A DNA stretch of 64,000 nucleotides from Lysobacteraceae bacterium NML08-0793 (GCA_002798275.1 NWQR01000017.1:24348-88347), one strand, 5' to 3'; shown: positions 38,899 to 48,452, counted from the stretch's first letter. Translations and numbers: made by a program. The notes: a model not told the origin generated them from the sequence alone.

Positions 38899-39542
38899 GC
38901 CTTGCAGGCAAGCGAATACTGGTAAGCGCAGGGCCGACCTTCGAGGATATCGACCCGGTGCGCTTTCTCGGCAATCGCTCCAGCGGCAAGATGGGGTTTG
39001 CCATCGCTGGGGAAGCCGCGCGCCGTGGCGCCGTGGTGCAGTTGGTGGCGGGGCCGGTGAGCCTGACAACGCCAGCGGGCGTGAGTCGGCAGGATGTGCG
39101 CAGCGCAGCGCAGATGCACGCGGCGGTGATGGCCGCGCTGCCTGCCGACATCTATATCGGTGCGGCGGCGGTGGCGGATTTCACCCCGCAGCAGGTTGCG
39201 GCGCAAAAGCTGAAAAAAACACCGGACAGCACGCATATGACGCTCACTCTGGTGCGTACCCGCGACATCTTGGCTGATGTTGCGGCCGCTCGCCTGCGTC
39301 CGGCTTGCGTGGTCGGCTTTGCTGCTGAAACCGACGATATCGAGCGCTATGCGCAGGGCAAACTGGCCGCCAAGGGCGTGGACATGATTTGTGCCAATCA
39401 GGTCGGGCGCGTCGAGGGCGGTTTTGAGTCCGAGCAAAATGCCCTGACGGTGTACTGGCCGGGTGGCTCGGTGGCGCTGGCGATGGCGACCAAGACGGAA
39501 ATCGCCGCACAATTGTTGAACCTTCTGGAAAGCAGATTTTGA
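38895..39542 (+). CDS. coaB: Phosphopantothenate-cysteine ligase (separate CoaB)
   Basis: This enzyme joins 4'-phosphopantothenate and cysteine using a nucleotide triphosphate. The 215-residue protein starts with GTG at 38895 ([15 protein letters not shown]) and has [30 protein letters not shown], the catalytic-type KLKK near residue 111, and CANQVGR-type C-terminal sequence. GAGG at 38884-38887 lies 7 nt before the GTG, inside the coaC coding region, so independent initiation is plausible. All motifs of the fused enzyme are intact across the two frames. Confidence 0.92.
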   Translation: MSLAGKRILVSAGPTFEDIDPVRFLGNRSSGKMGFAIAGEAARRGAVVQLVAGPVSLTTPAGVSRQDVRSAAQMHAAVMAALPADIYIGAAAVADFTPQQVAAQKLKKTPDSTHMTLTLVRTRDILADVAAARLRPACVVGFAAETDDIERYAQGKLAAKGVDMICANQVGRVEGGFESEQNALTVYWPGGSVALAMATKTEIAAQLLNLLESRF

Positions 39543-39544
39543 AA

Positions 39545-40003
39545 ATGCCGCATGCTTTGAAAGTAAAGATTCTCGATGCGCGCTTTGGCAGCGAATGGCC
39601 GCTGCCCAGCTATGCCACGGCCGGCAGTGCCGGGCTGGATTTGCGTGCAGCCATTGAGGCGCCGTTGACGCTGGCCCCTGGCAAGGCCGAGCTGTTGCCG
39701 TCCGGGCTTGCCATCCATATTGCCGATCCGGGCTTGTGTGCGATGATTTTGCCGCGTTCGGGGCTGGGGCATAAGCAGGGCATCGTGCTCGGCAATGGCA
39801 CCGGGCTGATTGATGCCGACTATCAGGGGCCGCTGCTGATTTCCGTCTGGAATCGCAGCGATACGGCATATGTCATCACGCCCGGCGACCGGATTGCGCA
39901 ACTGGTGCTGATGCCGGTGGCACGCGCCGTGCTTGAAGTGGTGGATACGTTTGAATCAAGTGAGCGTGGCGAAGGTGGCTTTGGCCATACCGGCTTGCGC
40001 TGA
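39545..40003 (+). CDS. dut: dUTP diphosphatase
   Basis: Dut hydrolyses dUTP to dUMP, keeping uracil out of DNA. The 152-residue trimeric enzyme has all five motifs: [30 protein letters not shown] (catalytic Asp), [11 protein letters not shown], and the C-terminal [10 protein letters not shown] arm. The ATG lies 2 bp after the coaB stop. The coaB-dut-PMM/PGM order matches that of related gammaproteobacteria. Confidence 0.97.
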   Translation: MPHALKVKILDARFGSEWPLPSYATAGSAGLDLRAAIEAPLTLAPGKAELLPSGLAIHIADPGLCAMILPRSGLGHKQGIVLGNGTGLIDADYQGPLLISVWNRSDTAYVITPGDRIAQLVLMPVARAVLEVVDTFESSERGEGGFGHTGLR

Positions 40004-40015
40004 AGGATCAAGACC

Positions 40016-42370
40016 ATGAGTGAAAAAAAATCATCATTGCCCAAATTTGAGTTTGGCTCTGTCGATCAGGCAAGGCCGTGGCTGGCCGTGTTGCTGCTGT
40101 TGCTGGCTGGCTGGCTGCTGTGGTCTGGTGTCAGCCAGTGGATGGGCAGTAGTGGTGAGCAATCGGTATTGTCCGAGCGTGATGCGCTCTCGGCCAAGGT
40201 CGCTCAGCAGCTGGAGCAGATGCGCAAGCAAACGGAAGCTGCGGTGCAGACAGAGACAATCAAGTCGGCACTGGCGGCCAATAATCTGCAAGCGGCCGCG
40301 GAGCATATCCGCAAGGCGCTGCCCGATGCCAAGGGCGTGGAGGTTTACCCGCAGGACTTGCAGCCGTTCTACCAAAAACTGCCTGAATCTGGTTATGGCC
40401 GCTTGGCGGTGCTGGAAGAAGTCGCCGTGGAAGGCAAGACGGTGGTGCGTATCGGCATGGCCGACAAAGAAAAAAGCGTGCTGATTGCCGTGCCGCTGGA
40501 TCAAGGCGTGGTGGCATTGGCGGCGCTGCCATTGCAGCCACTGGTCGATGCGGTAACTGCCGCAGCGGCCGGGCAAGGCTATTTGGCACTGCGTCAGGGG
40601 CAGAGCACCATCGCTGAAAAAGGCGATACTGCTTCGGCGGGCTATGCCGAGTCGCGCGCGGTCAAGGTGGCGGGCAGCGAGTTGCGCGTGGCGGCCGGTA
40701 TCAATGTGCAGGAAGAAGCCGGGCCATTCGGGCTTGGGCCGATTCCGGCGGTGATATTGGGTGTGGTGCTGCTGCTCATCGCGCTGGCCTTGCTGCTGCT
40801 GCCGAAACTGCGAGCCGGAAAAGCTGCCGCCGAAGACGAGCCCGAAGCCCTGACGCTGGATGAAATCGCCACCGGCAAGAAGAAGGTGGTCGAGGTGCCG
40901 GTCAACGAGGAGTTTGACCAGATGGAAGCGGAAGCGGCAGCGGCGCTGGGTGATGTGCCGGTATCGCCCGCTAGGGCGGCGGCCTCGGTCAGTACGGTGC
41001 CGGTCGCACCGGGCATCTTCCGTGCCTATGACATCCGTGGCGTGGTCGGACTGGACTTGAATGCCGATGTGGCGCGTGCGATTGGTCTTGCCATTGGTTC
41101 GCAAATGCACGCGCAGGGGTTGACGGAAATCGTGGTCGGCCGCGATGGTCGCCTGTCCGGGCCAGAGCTTGCCGGCGGGCTGATCGAGGGGCTGCGTGAT
41201 GCCGGTTGCAAGGTGATTGATATCGGCCTTGCGCCCACGCCGCTGGTGTATTTCGCCGCCTATCATCTGCGCGCTGGCTCTTGCGTGGCAGTAACCGGCA
41301 GCCATAACCCGCCGGATTACAACGGCTTCAAAATCGTGCTGGGTGGCGAAACGCTGTCGGGCGAGGCGATCAAGGCGCTGTACGAACGCATCAGCAGCCA
41401 GCAGCTGCATATTGCACAGGTGCGCGGTGCGCTGGAAACCCGGAATGTCGCCGCTGATTATGTCGAACGGGTGGCTTCGGACATCCAGATTGCCCGACCG
41501 CTGAAAGTGGTGGTCGATGCCGGCAATGGCGCTGCGGGCGAGCTGGGGCCGCAGGTATTGCAGGCCATCGGCGCCGAGGTCATCCCGCTGTATTGCGAGA
41601 TTGATGGGCAGTTCCCCAACCACCATCCCGACCCCAGTGACCCGCACAATCTGCATGACCTGATTGCCGCAGTGAAACAAACCGGCGCCGATGTCGGTAT
41701 CGCTTTCGATGGCGATGGCGACCGCCTAGGCGTGATTACACCGGCCGGGCACAACATCTTCCCCGACCGCTTGCTGATGTTGTTCGCCGCGGATGTGCTG
41801 GAGCGCCAGCCTGGGGCGATGATTGTCTATGACGTCAAATGCACCGGCGCACTGGCACCGTGGATTCTGCGTCATGGCGGCAGCCCGCTGATGTGGAAAA
41901 CCGGGCATTCCTTCATCAAGGCCAAGATGCGTGAAACCGAGGCCGAGCTGGCTGGCGAAATGAGTGGGCATTTCTTCTTCAAGGAACGCTGGTACGGTTT
42001 TGACGATGGCATCTATTCGGCTGCGCGCCTTCTGGAAATCCTAGCCGCGCGCAGTGAGGATGCCGATGCGGTGTTTGCTGAAATTCCCGATGGCATCAGC
42101 ACGCCGGAGCTGAAAATCCCGGTGGATGACCCACATGCCTTTATCGATCGCTTTGTGGCCGACAGCCAGTTCCCGGAAGCGCGCCTGACCAGTATTGATG
42201 GCCTGCGTGCAGACTGGGCGGATGGCTGGGGGTTGGTGCGCGCCTCCAATACCACGCCGATTCTGGTGCTGCGTTTCGAGGCGAAAACCCCCGAAGCCCT
42301 GCAACGCATCCAAGCGCAGTTCCGCGCCGCGCTGTTGCAGCTGGAGCCGGGTCTTTCGATTCCGTTCTGA
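40016..42370 (+). CDS. Membrane-anchored phosphomannomutase/phosphoglucomutase
   Basis: The 784-residue protein fuses a two-helix membrane module to an AlgC-type hexose phosphomutase. Helices lie at about residues 22-41 and 242-262, bracketing a ~200-residue extracytoplasmic domain. The catalytic part starts at about 338 (IFRAYDIRGVVG). It shows the phosphoserine loop TGSHNPPDYNG, metal loop DGDGDRLG, sugar-binding GEMSGHFFF and phosphate-binding RASNTTPIL. It interconverts hexose 1- and 6-phosphates for LPS or exopolysaccharide. Plain AlgC is about 460 residues, so the N-terminal extension is notable, though known in Xanthomonas relatives. Confidence 0.92.
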   Translation: MSEKKSSLPKFEFGSVDQARPWLAVLLLLLAGWLLWSGVSQWMGSSGEQSVLSERDALSAKVAQQLEQMRKQTEAAVQTETIKSALAANNLQAAAEHIRKALPDAKGVEVYPQDLQPFYQKLPESGYGRLAVLEEVAVEGKTVVRIGMADKEKSVLIAVPLDQGVVALAALPLQPLVDAVTAAAAGQGYLALRQGQSTIAEKGDTASAGYAESRAVKVAGSELRVAAGINVQEEAGPFGLGPIPAVILGVVLLLIALALLLLPKLRAGKAAAEDEPEALTLDEIATGKKKVVEVPVNEEFDQMEAEAAAALGDVPVSPARAAASVSTVPVAPGIFRAYDIRGVVGLDLNADVARAIGLAIGSQMHAQGLTEIVVGRDGRLSGPELAGGLIEGLRDAGCKVIDIGLAPTPLVYFAAYHLRAGSCVAVTGSHNPPDYNGFKIVLGGETLSGEAIKALYERISSQQLHIAQVRGALETRNVAADYVERVASDIQIARPLKVVVDAGNGAAGELGPQVLQAIGAEVIPLYCEIDGQFPNHHPDPSDPHNLHDLIAAVKQTGADVGIAFDGDGDRLGVITPAGHNIFPDRLLMLFAADVLERQPGAMIVYDVKCTGALAPWILRHGGSPLMWKTGHSFIKAKMRETEAELAGEMSGHFFFKERWYGFDDGIYSAARLLEILAARSEDADAVFAEIPDGISTPELKIPVDDPHAFIDRFVADSQFPEARLTSIDGLRADWADGWGLVRASNTTPILVLRFEAKTPEALQRIQAQFRAALLQLEPGLSIPF

Positions 42371-42403
42371 TGATTTCTTCACGGTATTTTTCAAGGAAAA
42401 AAC

Positions 42404-43579
42404 ATGAGCATTCTTCGTTTGAGCGATGTGCAACTTGCCGGTAAGCGGGTATTGATTCGCCAGGATTTGAACGTGCCGGTGGAAGATGGCCGGGTTACTT
42501 CCGACCAACGCATCACCGCATCGCTGCCCACCCTAAAAGCCGCGCTGGAAGCCGGTGCGGCGGTCATGGTGATGTCGCATCTGGGACGCCCCAAAGAGGG
42601 TCAGTGGAGCGAGGCCGACTCGCTGGCGCCGGTTGCCAAGCGGCTTTCCGAGCTGCTTGGCCGCGAAGTGCCGCTGGTCAAGGACTATCTGAATGGCGTG
42701 GAGGTTGCGCCGGGGCAAATCGTGCTGCTGGAAAATTGCCGCATGAATGTCGGTGAAAAAGCCGATGATGAAGCCCTTGCCGAGCAATATGCCGCACTCT
42801 GCGATGTGTTCGTGATGGATGCCTTCGGTACCGCGCACCGCGCCCAGGCTTCGACTCACGGCGTGATTCGCGCCGCCAAACAAGCCGTCGGCGGGCCGCT
42901 GCTGATGGCAGAGCTTGATGCGCTGGCGCGTGCGCTGGACAACCCGGCCCGGCCGCTGCTGGCGATTGTGGCCGGTAGCAAGGTCAGCACCAAGCTGGAA
43001 CTGCTGTCCTCGCTGGTGGGCAAGGTGGATCAGCTGATTGTCGGCGGCGGCATCGCCAATACCTTTATCGCTGCGGCAGGTTTCCCGGTGGGCAAATCGC
43101 TGATGGAGGCCGATCTCTTGGAAACCGCGCGCAAAATCACCGCCGATGCCAAGGCGCGTGGTGCGGAGATTCCGCTGCCGGTGGATGTGGTGGTCGCCCC
43201 GGCGTTTGCCGCCGATGCCCCGGCCAGCATCAAGGCCGTGGATGCGGTGGGTGCTGACGACATGATTCTCGACATCGGCCCGCAAACCGCCGCGCAATAT
43301 GCTGCGCTGATTGCCAAGGCTGGCACCGTGGTCTGGAACGGCCCGGTTGGTGTGTTCGAGTTCGATGCCTTCGGCAAGGGCACCGAAGCACTGGCACGCG
43401 CTATTGCGGCCTCGCCGGCATTCTCCATTGCTGGCGGCGGCGACACCTTGGCAGCGGTGGACAAGTACGGCATTGCTGCCGAGGTTTCCTATATCTCCAC
43501 CGGCGGCGGGGCATTCTTGGAGTTTCTGGAAGGCAAAGAACTGCCCGCCGTGGCCGCACTGAAGGCGCGCAACGGATGA
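42404..43579 (+). CDS. pgk: Phosphoglycerate kinase
   Basis: Pgk transfers phosphate from 1,3-bisphosphoglycerate to ADP. The 391-residue protein has the N-terminal [25 protein letters not shown], and the C-terminal nucleotide-binding GPVGVFEF and [15 protein letters not shown] with the final [15 protein letters not shown]. Its stop codon overlaps the next gene start by ATGA. First gene of the run pgk-DUF302-pyk-fba. Confidence 0.98.
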   Translation: MSILRLSDVQLAGKRVLIRQDLNVPVEDGRVTSDQRITASLPTLKAALEAGAAVMVMSHLGRPKEGQWSEADSLAPVAKRLSELLGREVPLVKDYLNGVEVAPGQIVLLENCRMNVGEKADDEALAEQYAALCDVFVMDAFGTAHRAQASTHGVIRAAKQAVGGPLLMAELDALARALDNPARPLLAIVAGSKVSTKLELLSSLVGKVDQLIVGGGIANTFIAAAGFPVGKSLMEADLLETARKITADAKARGAEIPLPVDVVVAPAFAADAPASIKAVDAVGADDMILDIGPQTAAQYAALIAKAGTVVWNGPVGVFEFDAFGKGTEALARAIAASPAFSIAGGGDTLAAVDKYGIAAEVSYISTGGGAFLEFLEGKELPAVAALKARNG

Positions 43580-44046
43580 GGCGCCTGTTGCTGACCTTGT
43601 TGCTTGCCATGCCGCTGACATTGGCTGCCGGGGAAAACCCGGCAACAGCCGTCCAGGCCGCCACTTTGCAGCGGCAGGACAGCCCGCTTTCGGTGCGCGA
43701 GACAGCGGCGGCATTGCGCACGCAACTGGAGTCGCGCGGCATCACCGTATTTGCGCTGGTTGATCATGCTGCCGCTGCCGAAAAAGCTGGGCTTTCGATG
43801 CCACCCACGCAAGTGCTGCTGTTTGGCAACCCGCGTGGTGGCACCCCGCTGATGCAGGCGCATCCGGATTTGGCATTGGATTTGCCCATGCGCGTGCTGA
43901 TACGACAAACCCCGGACGGCAAGACCGAAGTGCTGTGGCGCAGTGCCGATGCGATGGCCGCCGCGCAGGGGCTGCCCACCGATGCGCTGAGCGCGCTGGC
44001 ACCGCTGGAGAAGATCCTGCAAACCCTGCTCGCGGAGCTGCAATGA
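43576..44046 (+). CDS. Exported DUF302-domain protein inside the glycolytic operon
   Basis: The 156-residue protein has a signal peptide (about residues 1-18, [16 protein letters not shown]) and a DUF302 domain: [60 protein letters not shown] sequence, followed by [21 protein letters not shown]. The domain is found across bacteria without a defined function. It overlaps pgk (ATGA at 43576-43579) and pyk (ATGA at 44043-44046), so it is translationally coupled to two glycolytic enzymes although it is exported. Confidence 0.85.
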   Translation: MRRLLLTLLLAMPLTLAAGENPATAVQAATLQRQDSPLSVRETAAALRTQLESRGITVFALVDHAAAAEKAGLSMPPTQVLLFGNPRGGTPLMQAHPDLALDLPMRVLIRQTPDGKTEVLWRSADAMAAAQGLPTDALSALAPLEKILQTLLAELQ

Positions 44047-45482
44047 AACAACATCCACGCCGCACCCGCATTCTTGCCACCCTGGGGCCTGCTTCTGATG
44101 CCGAAGGCGTTTTGGATGCCCTGATTCATGCCGGGGTGGACTGCGTGCGGCTGAACTTCAGCCACGGCAGTGCCGATGAGCATCGTCAGCGCGCCACCGC
44201 CGTGCGTCAGGCGGCGCAACGCTGTGGCCGGGAAATCGGCATCTTGGTGGACTTGCCTGGGCCGAAAATCCGCATTGAGCGCTTTGCCGCAGGGCGCGTA
44301 ACGCTGCATGCCGGGCAGCGTTTTGACTTGTTGGCCGAGGCCGATGCCCCGCCCGGCGACGCACATGCGGTCGGCGTGGCCTATCTGGGATTGCCGGGCG
44401 ATGTTGCGACCGGGGACGTGCTGCTGCTTGATGATGGTTTGGTGCAGTTGCAGGTGATGGCAGTGGAGGGCACCCGCATTCAGACACAGGTGCTGAATGA
44501 TGCGGCGCTGTCCGACCGCAAAGGGTTGAACAAATTGGGCGGCGGCCTGTCGCTGGGCGCGGTGACTGCGCGCGACCGCGAGTTGATTGCGCTGGCCGCC
44601 GAGATTGATGCCGACTTCATTGCCGTGTCCTTCGTGCGCGATGCAGATGATATTCATGAAGCACGGCGCATCGCTGCGGAGCATGGCAGCCAAGCGGCGT
44701 TGGTGGCCAAAATCGAGCGCGCCGAAGCGATTGAAAACTTGCAGGAAATCATCGCGGCCACCGATGTGGTGATGGTTGCGCGTGGCGATTTGGGCGTGGA
44801 AGTGGGGGATGCGGAACTGCCCGGTTTGCAGAAAAAAATCATCCACGAAACGCTGGAAGGCAATAAAGTGGTGATTACCGCCACGCAGATGCTGCAATCA
44901 ATGGTAGATAGCCCGCAGCCGACCCGCGCCGAGGTGCTGGACGTGGCCAATGCGGTGATCGACGGCACCGACGCGGTGATGCTTTCGGCAGAAACCGCCG
45001 CCGGGCGCTTCCCGGTCGCGGCGGTGGCGGCGATGGCGCGCATCTGTATGGGCGCGGAGCGGCAGTTCGAGCGCGATACCGATTACGAAGCCGCGCCGCG
45101 TGGTCTTGAACGGGTCGATCAGGCCGTGGCGATGGCCACCATGTTTCTGACCGAGCATATGAATGTTGCCGCCATCATCGCCATGACCGAATCTGGCGGC
45201 ACGGCAAGGTTTCTGTCCCGCTTCCGTTCCAGCGTGCCGATTCATGCGTTTTCGCGCCACCCGGCGGCGCGTCGCCGTATGAGCCTGATGCGCGATGTAT
45301 TTCCGATCGCTTTTGATAGCCGCGGCATGTATCCGGGCGATTTGGCGCGTGCGGCGATTGCACGGTTGCGCGATACCGGCTTGCTGGCGCCGGCCGACCG
45401 GGTGCTGTTCACCTGCGGCGACAGCATGGAGCAATTGGGGGCGACCAATACTTTGCGGATTCTGGAAGTCCCGACGGCCTGA
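44043..45482 (+). CDS. pyk: Pyruvate kinase
   Basis: Pyk makes pyruvate and ATP from phosphoenolpyruvate. The 479-residue protein starts at ATG 44043 (RRTRILATLGPAS) and has VRLNFSHG, DLPGPKIRI, the active-site block LVAKIERAEAIENL, MVARGDLGVEV, ITATQMLQSM and DGTDAVMLSAETA. The C-terminal allosteric domain is present. A longer in-frame start within the DUF302 gene is rejected because the 44043 start matches family N-termini and overlaps the upstream stop. Confidence 0.97.
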   Translation: MKQHPRRTRILATLGPASDAEGVLDALIHAGVDCVRLNFSHGSADEHRQRATAVRQAAQRCGREIGILVDLPGPKIRIERFAAGRVTLHAGQRFDLLAEADAPPGDAHAVGVAYLGLPGDVATGDVLLLDDGLVQLQVMAVEGTRIQTQVLNDAALSDRKGLNKLGGGLSLGAVTARDRELIALAAEIDADFIAVSFVRDADDIHEARRIAAEHGSQAALVAKIERAEAIENLQEIIAATDVVMVARGDLGVEVGDAELPGLQKKIIHETLEGNKVVITATQMLQSMVDSPQPTRAEVLDVANAVIDGTDAVMLSAETAAGRFPVAAVAAMARICMGAERQFERDTDYEAAPRGLERVDQAVAMATMFLTEHMNVAAIIAMTESGGTARFLSRFRSSVPIHAFSRHPAARRRMSLMRDVFPIAFDSRGMYPGDLARAAIARLRDTGLLAPADRVLFTCGDSMEQLGATNTLRILEVPTA

Positions 45483-45491
45483 TTGCAGGGC

Positions 45492-45497
45492 TATAAT
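45492..45497 (+). promoter_or_regulatory. -10 element upstream of fba
   Basis: A perfect TATAAT lies 33 bp before the fba ATG, in the gap after pyk. No good -35 is visible at 16-18 bp, so this may be a weak or activator-dependent extra promoter. Confidence 0.4.
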
Positions 45498-45530
45498 GCG
45501 GGTTTCTCCAAAACCACTGCAGGACACGCA

Positions 45531-46535
45531 ATGAGCATTGAACAGCTTGCCGACATCGCCCGCGCCATGGTTGCCCCCGGTAAGGGCATCATCGCCATCG
45601 ACGAATCTTCCGCCACCTGCAAGAAGCGTTTTGATGGCGTGGGTATCGAAAGCACCGAAGAAAACCGTCGCGCCTACCGCGAGCTGTTGTTGACCGCGCC
45701 CAAGGCCAACGAATATCTCTCTGGTGCCATCTTGTTTGATGAAACCATCCGCCAGTCCACCCGCGACGGCGTGCCGTTTGCCAAGTACATGGCCGACAAC
45801 GGCATGATTCCGGGCATCAAGGTGGACAAGGGCACGGTGCCGCTGGCCGGTTGTCCGGGCGAGCTGGTCACCGAAGGTCTGGATGGCCTGCGCAGCCGCC
45901 TTGAGGAGTACTACAAGCTCGGCGCGCGTTTTGCCAAGTGGCGTGCAGTGATCAATATCGGTGAGGACATTCCCTCCGGCACCTGCATCGAAGCCAATGC
46001 GCATGCACTGGCGCGCTACGCTGCGCTGTGTCAGGAGCAGGGGCTGGTGCCGATGGTTGAGCCGGAAGTGCTGATGGACGGTGATCACGACATCGAAACC
46101 TGCTATCAAGTGACCGAAGTGACCCTGCGTGCCCTGTTCGATGCGCTGTACCAACACAATGTGATGCTGGAAGGCACCATCCTGAAGGCTTCGATGGTCG
46201 TTCCCGGCAAGGACTGCCCGGAGCAGGCCAGCGTTGAAGAAGTGGCAGAAGCCACGCTGATGTGCCTGAAGTCCGCCGTGCCGGCCATCCTGCCGGGTAT
46301 CGTGTTCCTCTCCGGCGGTCAGTCCGACGAAGCGGCTACCGCACACTTGGATGCGATGAACCGCATGGGGCCGAACCCGTGGCCGCTGTCGTTCTCCTAT
46401 GGCCGCGCCATGCAGCAGGCTGCACTCAAGCTGTGGGCTGCCGATATGCAGGGCAATTATGCTGCCGCCCAGTCCACCGTGTACGAGCGCGCCCGCGCCA
46501 ACGGCTTGGCTGCACTCGGTCAGTGGCAAGGCTGA
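45531..46535 (+). CDS. Class I fructose-bisphosphate aldolase
   Basis: This Schiff-base aldolase cleaves fructose-1,6-bisphosphate. The 334-residue protein starts MSIEQLADIARAMVAPGKGIIAIDES and has the class I signature LEGTILKASMVVPG with Schiff-base Lys219, plus KWRAVI and FLSGGQSDEAA. It is of the eukaryotic-like class I type and not the zinc-dependent class II form common in gammaproteobacteria. It lies 48 bp after pyk with a candidate -10 between, and ends at a strong terminator. Confidence 0.96.
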   Translation: MSIEQLADIARAMVAPGKGIIAIDESSATCKKRFDGVGIESTEENRRAYRELLLTAPKANEYLSGAILFDETIRQSTRDGVPFAKYMADNGMIPGIKVDKGTVPLAGCPGELVTEGLDGLRSRLEEYYKLGARFAKWRAVINIGEDIPSGTCIEANAHALARYAALCQEQGLVPMVEPEVLMDGDHDIETCYQVTEVTLRALFDALYQHNVMLEGTILKASMVVPGKDCPEQASVEEVAEATLMCLKSAVPAILPGIVFLSGGQSDEAATAHLDAMNRMGPNPWPLSFSYGRAMQQAALKLWAADMQGNYAAAQSTVYERARANGLAALGQWQG

Positions 46536-46566
46536 TTAAGCGCGTCAATTCTCAAAGCTTGCTTAT

Positions 46567-46597
46567 CAAGCCCCGGCAATGCCGGGGCTTGTTTTTT
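46567..46597 (+). terminator. Intrinsic terminator after fba
   Basis: CAAGCCCCGGC-AAT-GCCGGGGCTTG, an 11-bp perfect stem, is followed by six T, 31 bp after the fba stop codon. Confidence 0.95.
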
Positions 46598-46649
46598 GGC
46601 TGAAATAAATAGTGCGCTGCGTATTCATAATGAGGCGATAGCTTACTTA

Positions 46650-46668
46650 TGGCATACAAAGTATGCCA
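46650..46668. repeat. Perfect 19-bp palindrome in the AT-richer patch
   Basis: TGGCATAC-AAA-GTATGCCA has perfect 8-bp arms. It lies in the otherwise empty 272-bp interval between fba and the frameshifted OmpA-type gene. It could be a regulator site or a remnant of a mobile segment. Apart from this dyad I see no supported gene between 46600 and 46808. Confidence 0.5.
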
Positions 46669-46808
46669 GCAGGCTTGGTATAAATTCAGTGGAGGGCTGT
46701 CAAGCTAACGTTGCCGTTATTTTTAGTTTAGCGGCTGGTGCGAGCAGCGATGATGAGGCAATGAGTAAATTGATTGGCTTATAGATTTAGATATCTAGGG
46801 GCAGTCTG

Positions 46809-47295
46809 ATGCTGAGTTTTTCTATAAAAGCTTTGATTCGGATCTTCATCGCGAGCTGTATATTTATACTTGTTGGATGTGCTCATTTAAGCGTTGCAGA
46901 AGTGCAGGGGCAGCCTGGGCAGAAAATTTCCGCTGAAGATGCGGAGCGCTGGGCAAAAATGCATGAAAAGGCACATGGCACAGGTATTATTCAATTTAAG
47001 CAGGGTTCAATACAGCATCTCAGCAGATGCTCACGAAAATCTTAAAAGGGTGGTTAGAGATTATTTTTCTTATCTGGGTTTAATTTCCAAAAGGCCAGGT
47101 AAAATCAGGCAAGCTGCAGAAACAAAGCTGGCAGTCATTGGTTTTGCCGATATATGCGGAGATGCAGCAGAAGTGATGGAGACGAGCAGAAAGCGGGCCT
47201 TGTTGGTAGAGCGTGTGCTTATTGACTATGGGCTGCCGAGTGATGCCATCAAGCAAGTCAGATGGCATGGTGTTGAGGGGCTTTCCATGTTTTAA
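46809..47295 (+). pseudogene. OmpA-family lipoprotein broken by a +1 frameshift
   Basis: Frame one (from 46809) encodes a lipoprotein signal ending in lipobox LVGC, then HLSVAEVQGQPGQKISAEDAERW...IIQFKQGSIQ. The frame is lost after 47015. The next frame continues the domain as ISADAHENLKRVVRDYFSYLG ... KLAVIGFADICGDAAEVMETSRKRALLVERVLIDYGLP to 47295, an OmpA C-terminal peptidoglycan-binding pattern. Dropping one base (C at 47016) joins the two halves smoothly. AT-richness and codon use differ visibly from neighbouring genes, suggesting recent acquisition. A sequencing error cannot be excluded. Confidence 0.7.
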
Positions 47296-47391
47296 GCCTC
47301 TGAACCTGAAGGTGAGTGTCAGAATCCCTGGATGAATATGGTTAATGTAGGGTTGTTTTTCGCGCATTGAGTTTCCGCAGTCATACCCAAT

Positions 47392-47425
47392 AAAAACGGT
47401 ACGATGGTTTTATCGCGCCGTTTTT
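47392..47425 (+). terminator. Terminator after the OmpA-type pseudogene
   Basis: AAAAACGG (47392-47399) pairs with CCGTTTTT (47418-47425), and an inner CGAT/ATCG stem extends it. The A run before and T run after allow function on both strands. Confidence 0.65.
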
Positions 47426-47473
47426 GCTGGCAGCAGGCGCTGGCGGCGGCGCTCATTAGGTGCGCGAAAACAG

Positions 47474-47501
47474 CAAACCCCGTCTGCGGGACGGGGGTTT
47501 G
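47474..47501 (-). terminator. Hairpin terminator after ilvE
   Basis: CAAACCCCGTC-TGCGG-GACGGGGGTTTG, with one bulged base, lies 40 bp beyond the ilvE stop. On the minus strand it is followed by CTGTTTT, a weak U-tract. Confidence 0.6.
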
Positions 47502-47540
47502 CTTGATTGAAGTGTGCAGTTTGTGAGACTTGTGCGAGGC

Positions 47541-48452
47541 TTAAACGTATTCCAGCCAGCCGTGTTCGTCCGGGGTGCTGCCGTCGAACAGGCCGAAGAA
47601 CAGCCTCTGCATTTGCCGGGTGATGGGGCCGGCTACGCCTTCGCCAATCACGCGGCCATCGACCGAGCGGATTGGGGTGATTTCAGCCGCAGTGCCGCAC
47701 ATGAACAATTCATCGCACAGATACAGATATTCGCGCGGCAGGTCGCGCTCCACTACCTTGATACCGGCTTTTTGCGCCAAGGTGATGATGGTATTGCGGG
47801 TAATGCCGTTCAGCAGTGCGGCGCTGACCGGGGTGGTGTGCAGCTCGCCATTGAAAACCAGGAACAGGTTTTCGCCGGCGCCTTCGCTGAGCAGGCCGGT
47901 GGAGGCCAGTGCAATGCCTTCGCCAAACCCCAGACGGCGGGCTTCGCGCGCTACCAGTTGCCCGGAGAGATAATTGCCGCCGGCCTTGGCGCCTGCCGGG
48001 ATGGTGTTCGGGGCGAAGCGTTGCCAGCTGGATACGCAGGCATCAATGCCGTTTTCCAGCACGCCTTCACCAAGATAGGCGCCCATTTTCCAGGCGGCGA
48101 CCGACATCTCCACCGGGGTTTCGGCAGACAGGCCAAATCCGCCTAGGCCACGGAAGGCGAACGGACGCAGATACGCGGTGGTCAGGCCGTTCTTTTTCAG
48201 CACTTCACGGCAGGCGGCGTTCAGTTCTTCCAAGCTGTAGGGCATCGGCATGTCGTAAATGCGGGCCGAGGCGAACAGGCGCTTGTTGTGGTCGGTCAGA
48301 CGGAAAATGGCCGGGCCTTTCGGGGTGTCATAGCTGCGGATGCCTTCAAACACCGACGAGCCATAGTGCAGGGCATGTGCCATGACATGCGTGGTGGCTT
48401 CAGCCCAAGGCTTGATTTGTCCGTTATGCCAGATCCAGTCGGGGTAATTCAT
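47541..48452 (-). CDS. ilvE: Branched-chain amino-acid aminotransferase
   Basis: This PLP enzyme performs the last step of Ile, Leu and Val synthesis. The 303-residue fold-type IV protein has ALHYGSSVFEGIRSY, FAFRGLGGFGL, the PLP-Lys region IPAGAKAGGNYLSG, and the cofactor phosphate-binding segments SEGAGENLFLV and LFMCGTAAEITPI. The ATG at 48452 has GGAG 8 nt upstream, which decides against a longer in-frame start. It lies downstream of metF and a DUF4124 gene on the same strand. Confidence 0.97.
   Translation of the reverse strand: MNYPDWIWHNGQIKPWAEATTHVMAHALHYGSSVFEGIRSYDTPKGPAIFRLTDHNKRLFASARIYDMPMPYSLEELNAACREVLKKNGLTTAYLRPFAFRGLGGFGLSAETPVEMSVAAWKMGAYLGEGVLENGIDACVSSWQRFAPNTIPAGAKAGGNYLSGQLVAREARRLGFGEGIALASTGLLSEGAGENLFLVFNGELHTTPVSAALLNGITRNTIITLAQKAGIKVVERDLPREYLYLCDELFMCGTAAEITPIRSVDGRVIGEGVAGPITRQMQRLFFGLFDGSTPDEHGWLEYV

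Noticed and set aside
40034..41680. 548-codon minus-strand frame through the PMM/PGM gene
   Set aside because: His/Arg/Gln-rich translation typical of an antisense shadow; the plus-strand enzyme has every catalytic motif.
46690..46740. Possible integron attC-like core (GCTAACG) in the AT-richer patch
   Set aside because: The RYYYAAC/GTTRRRY core pair and paired inner boxes are not present, and no integrase is in the window.
46596..46784. 62-codon frame in the AT-richer patch
   Set aside because: It starts inside the fba terminator T-tract region, has no Shine-Dalgarno and no recognisable domain.
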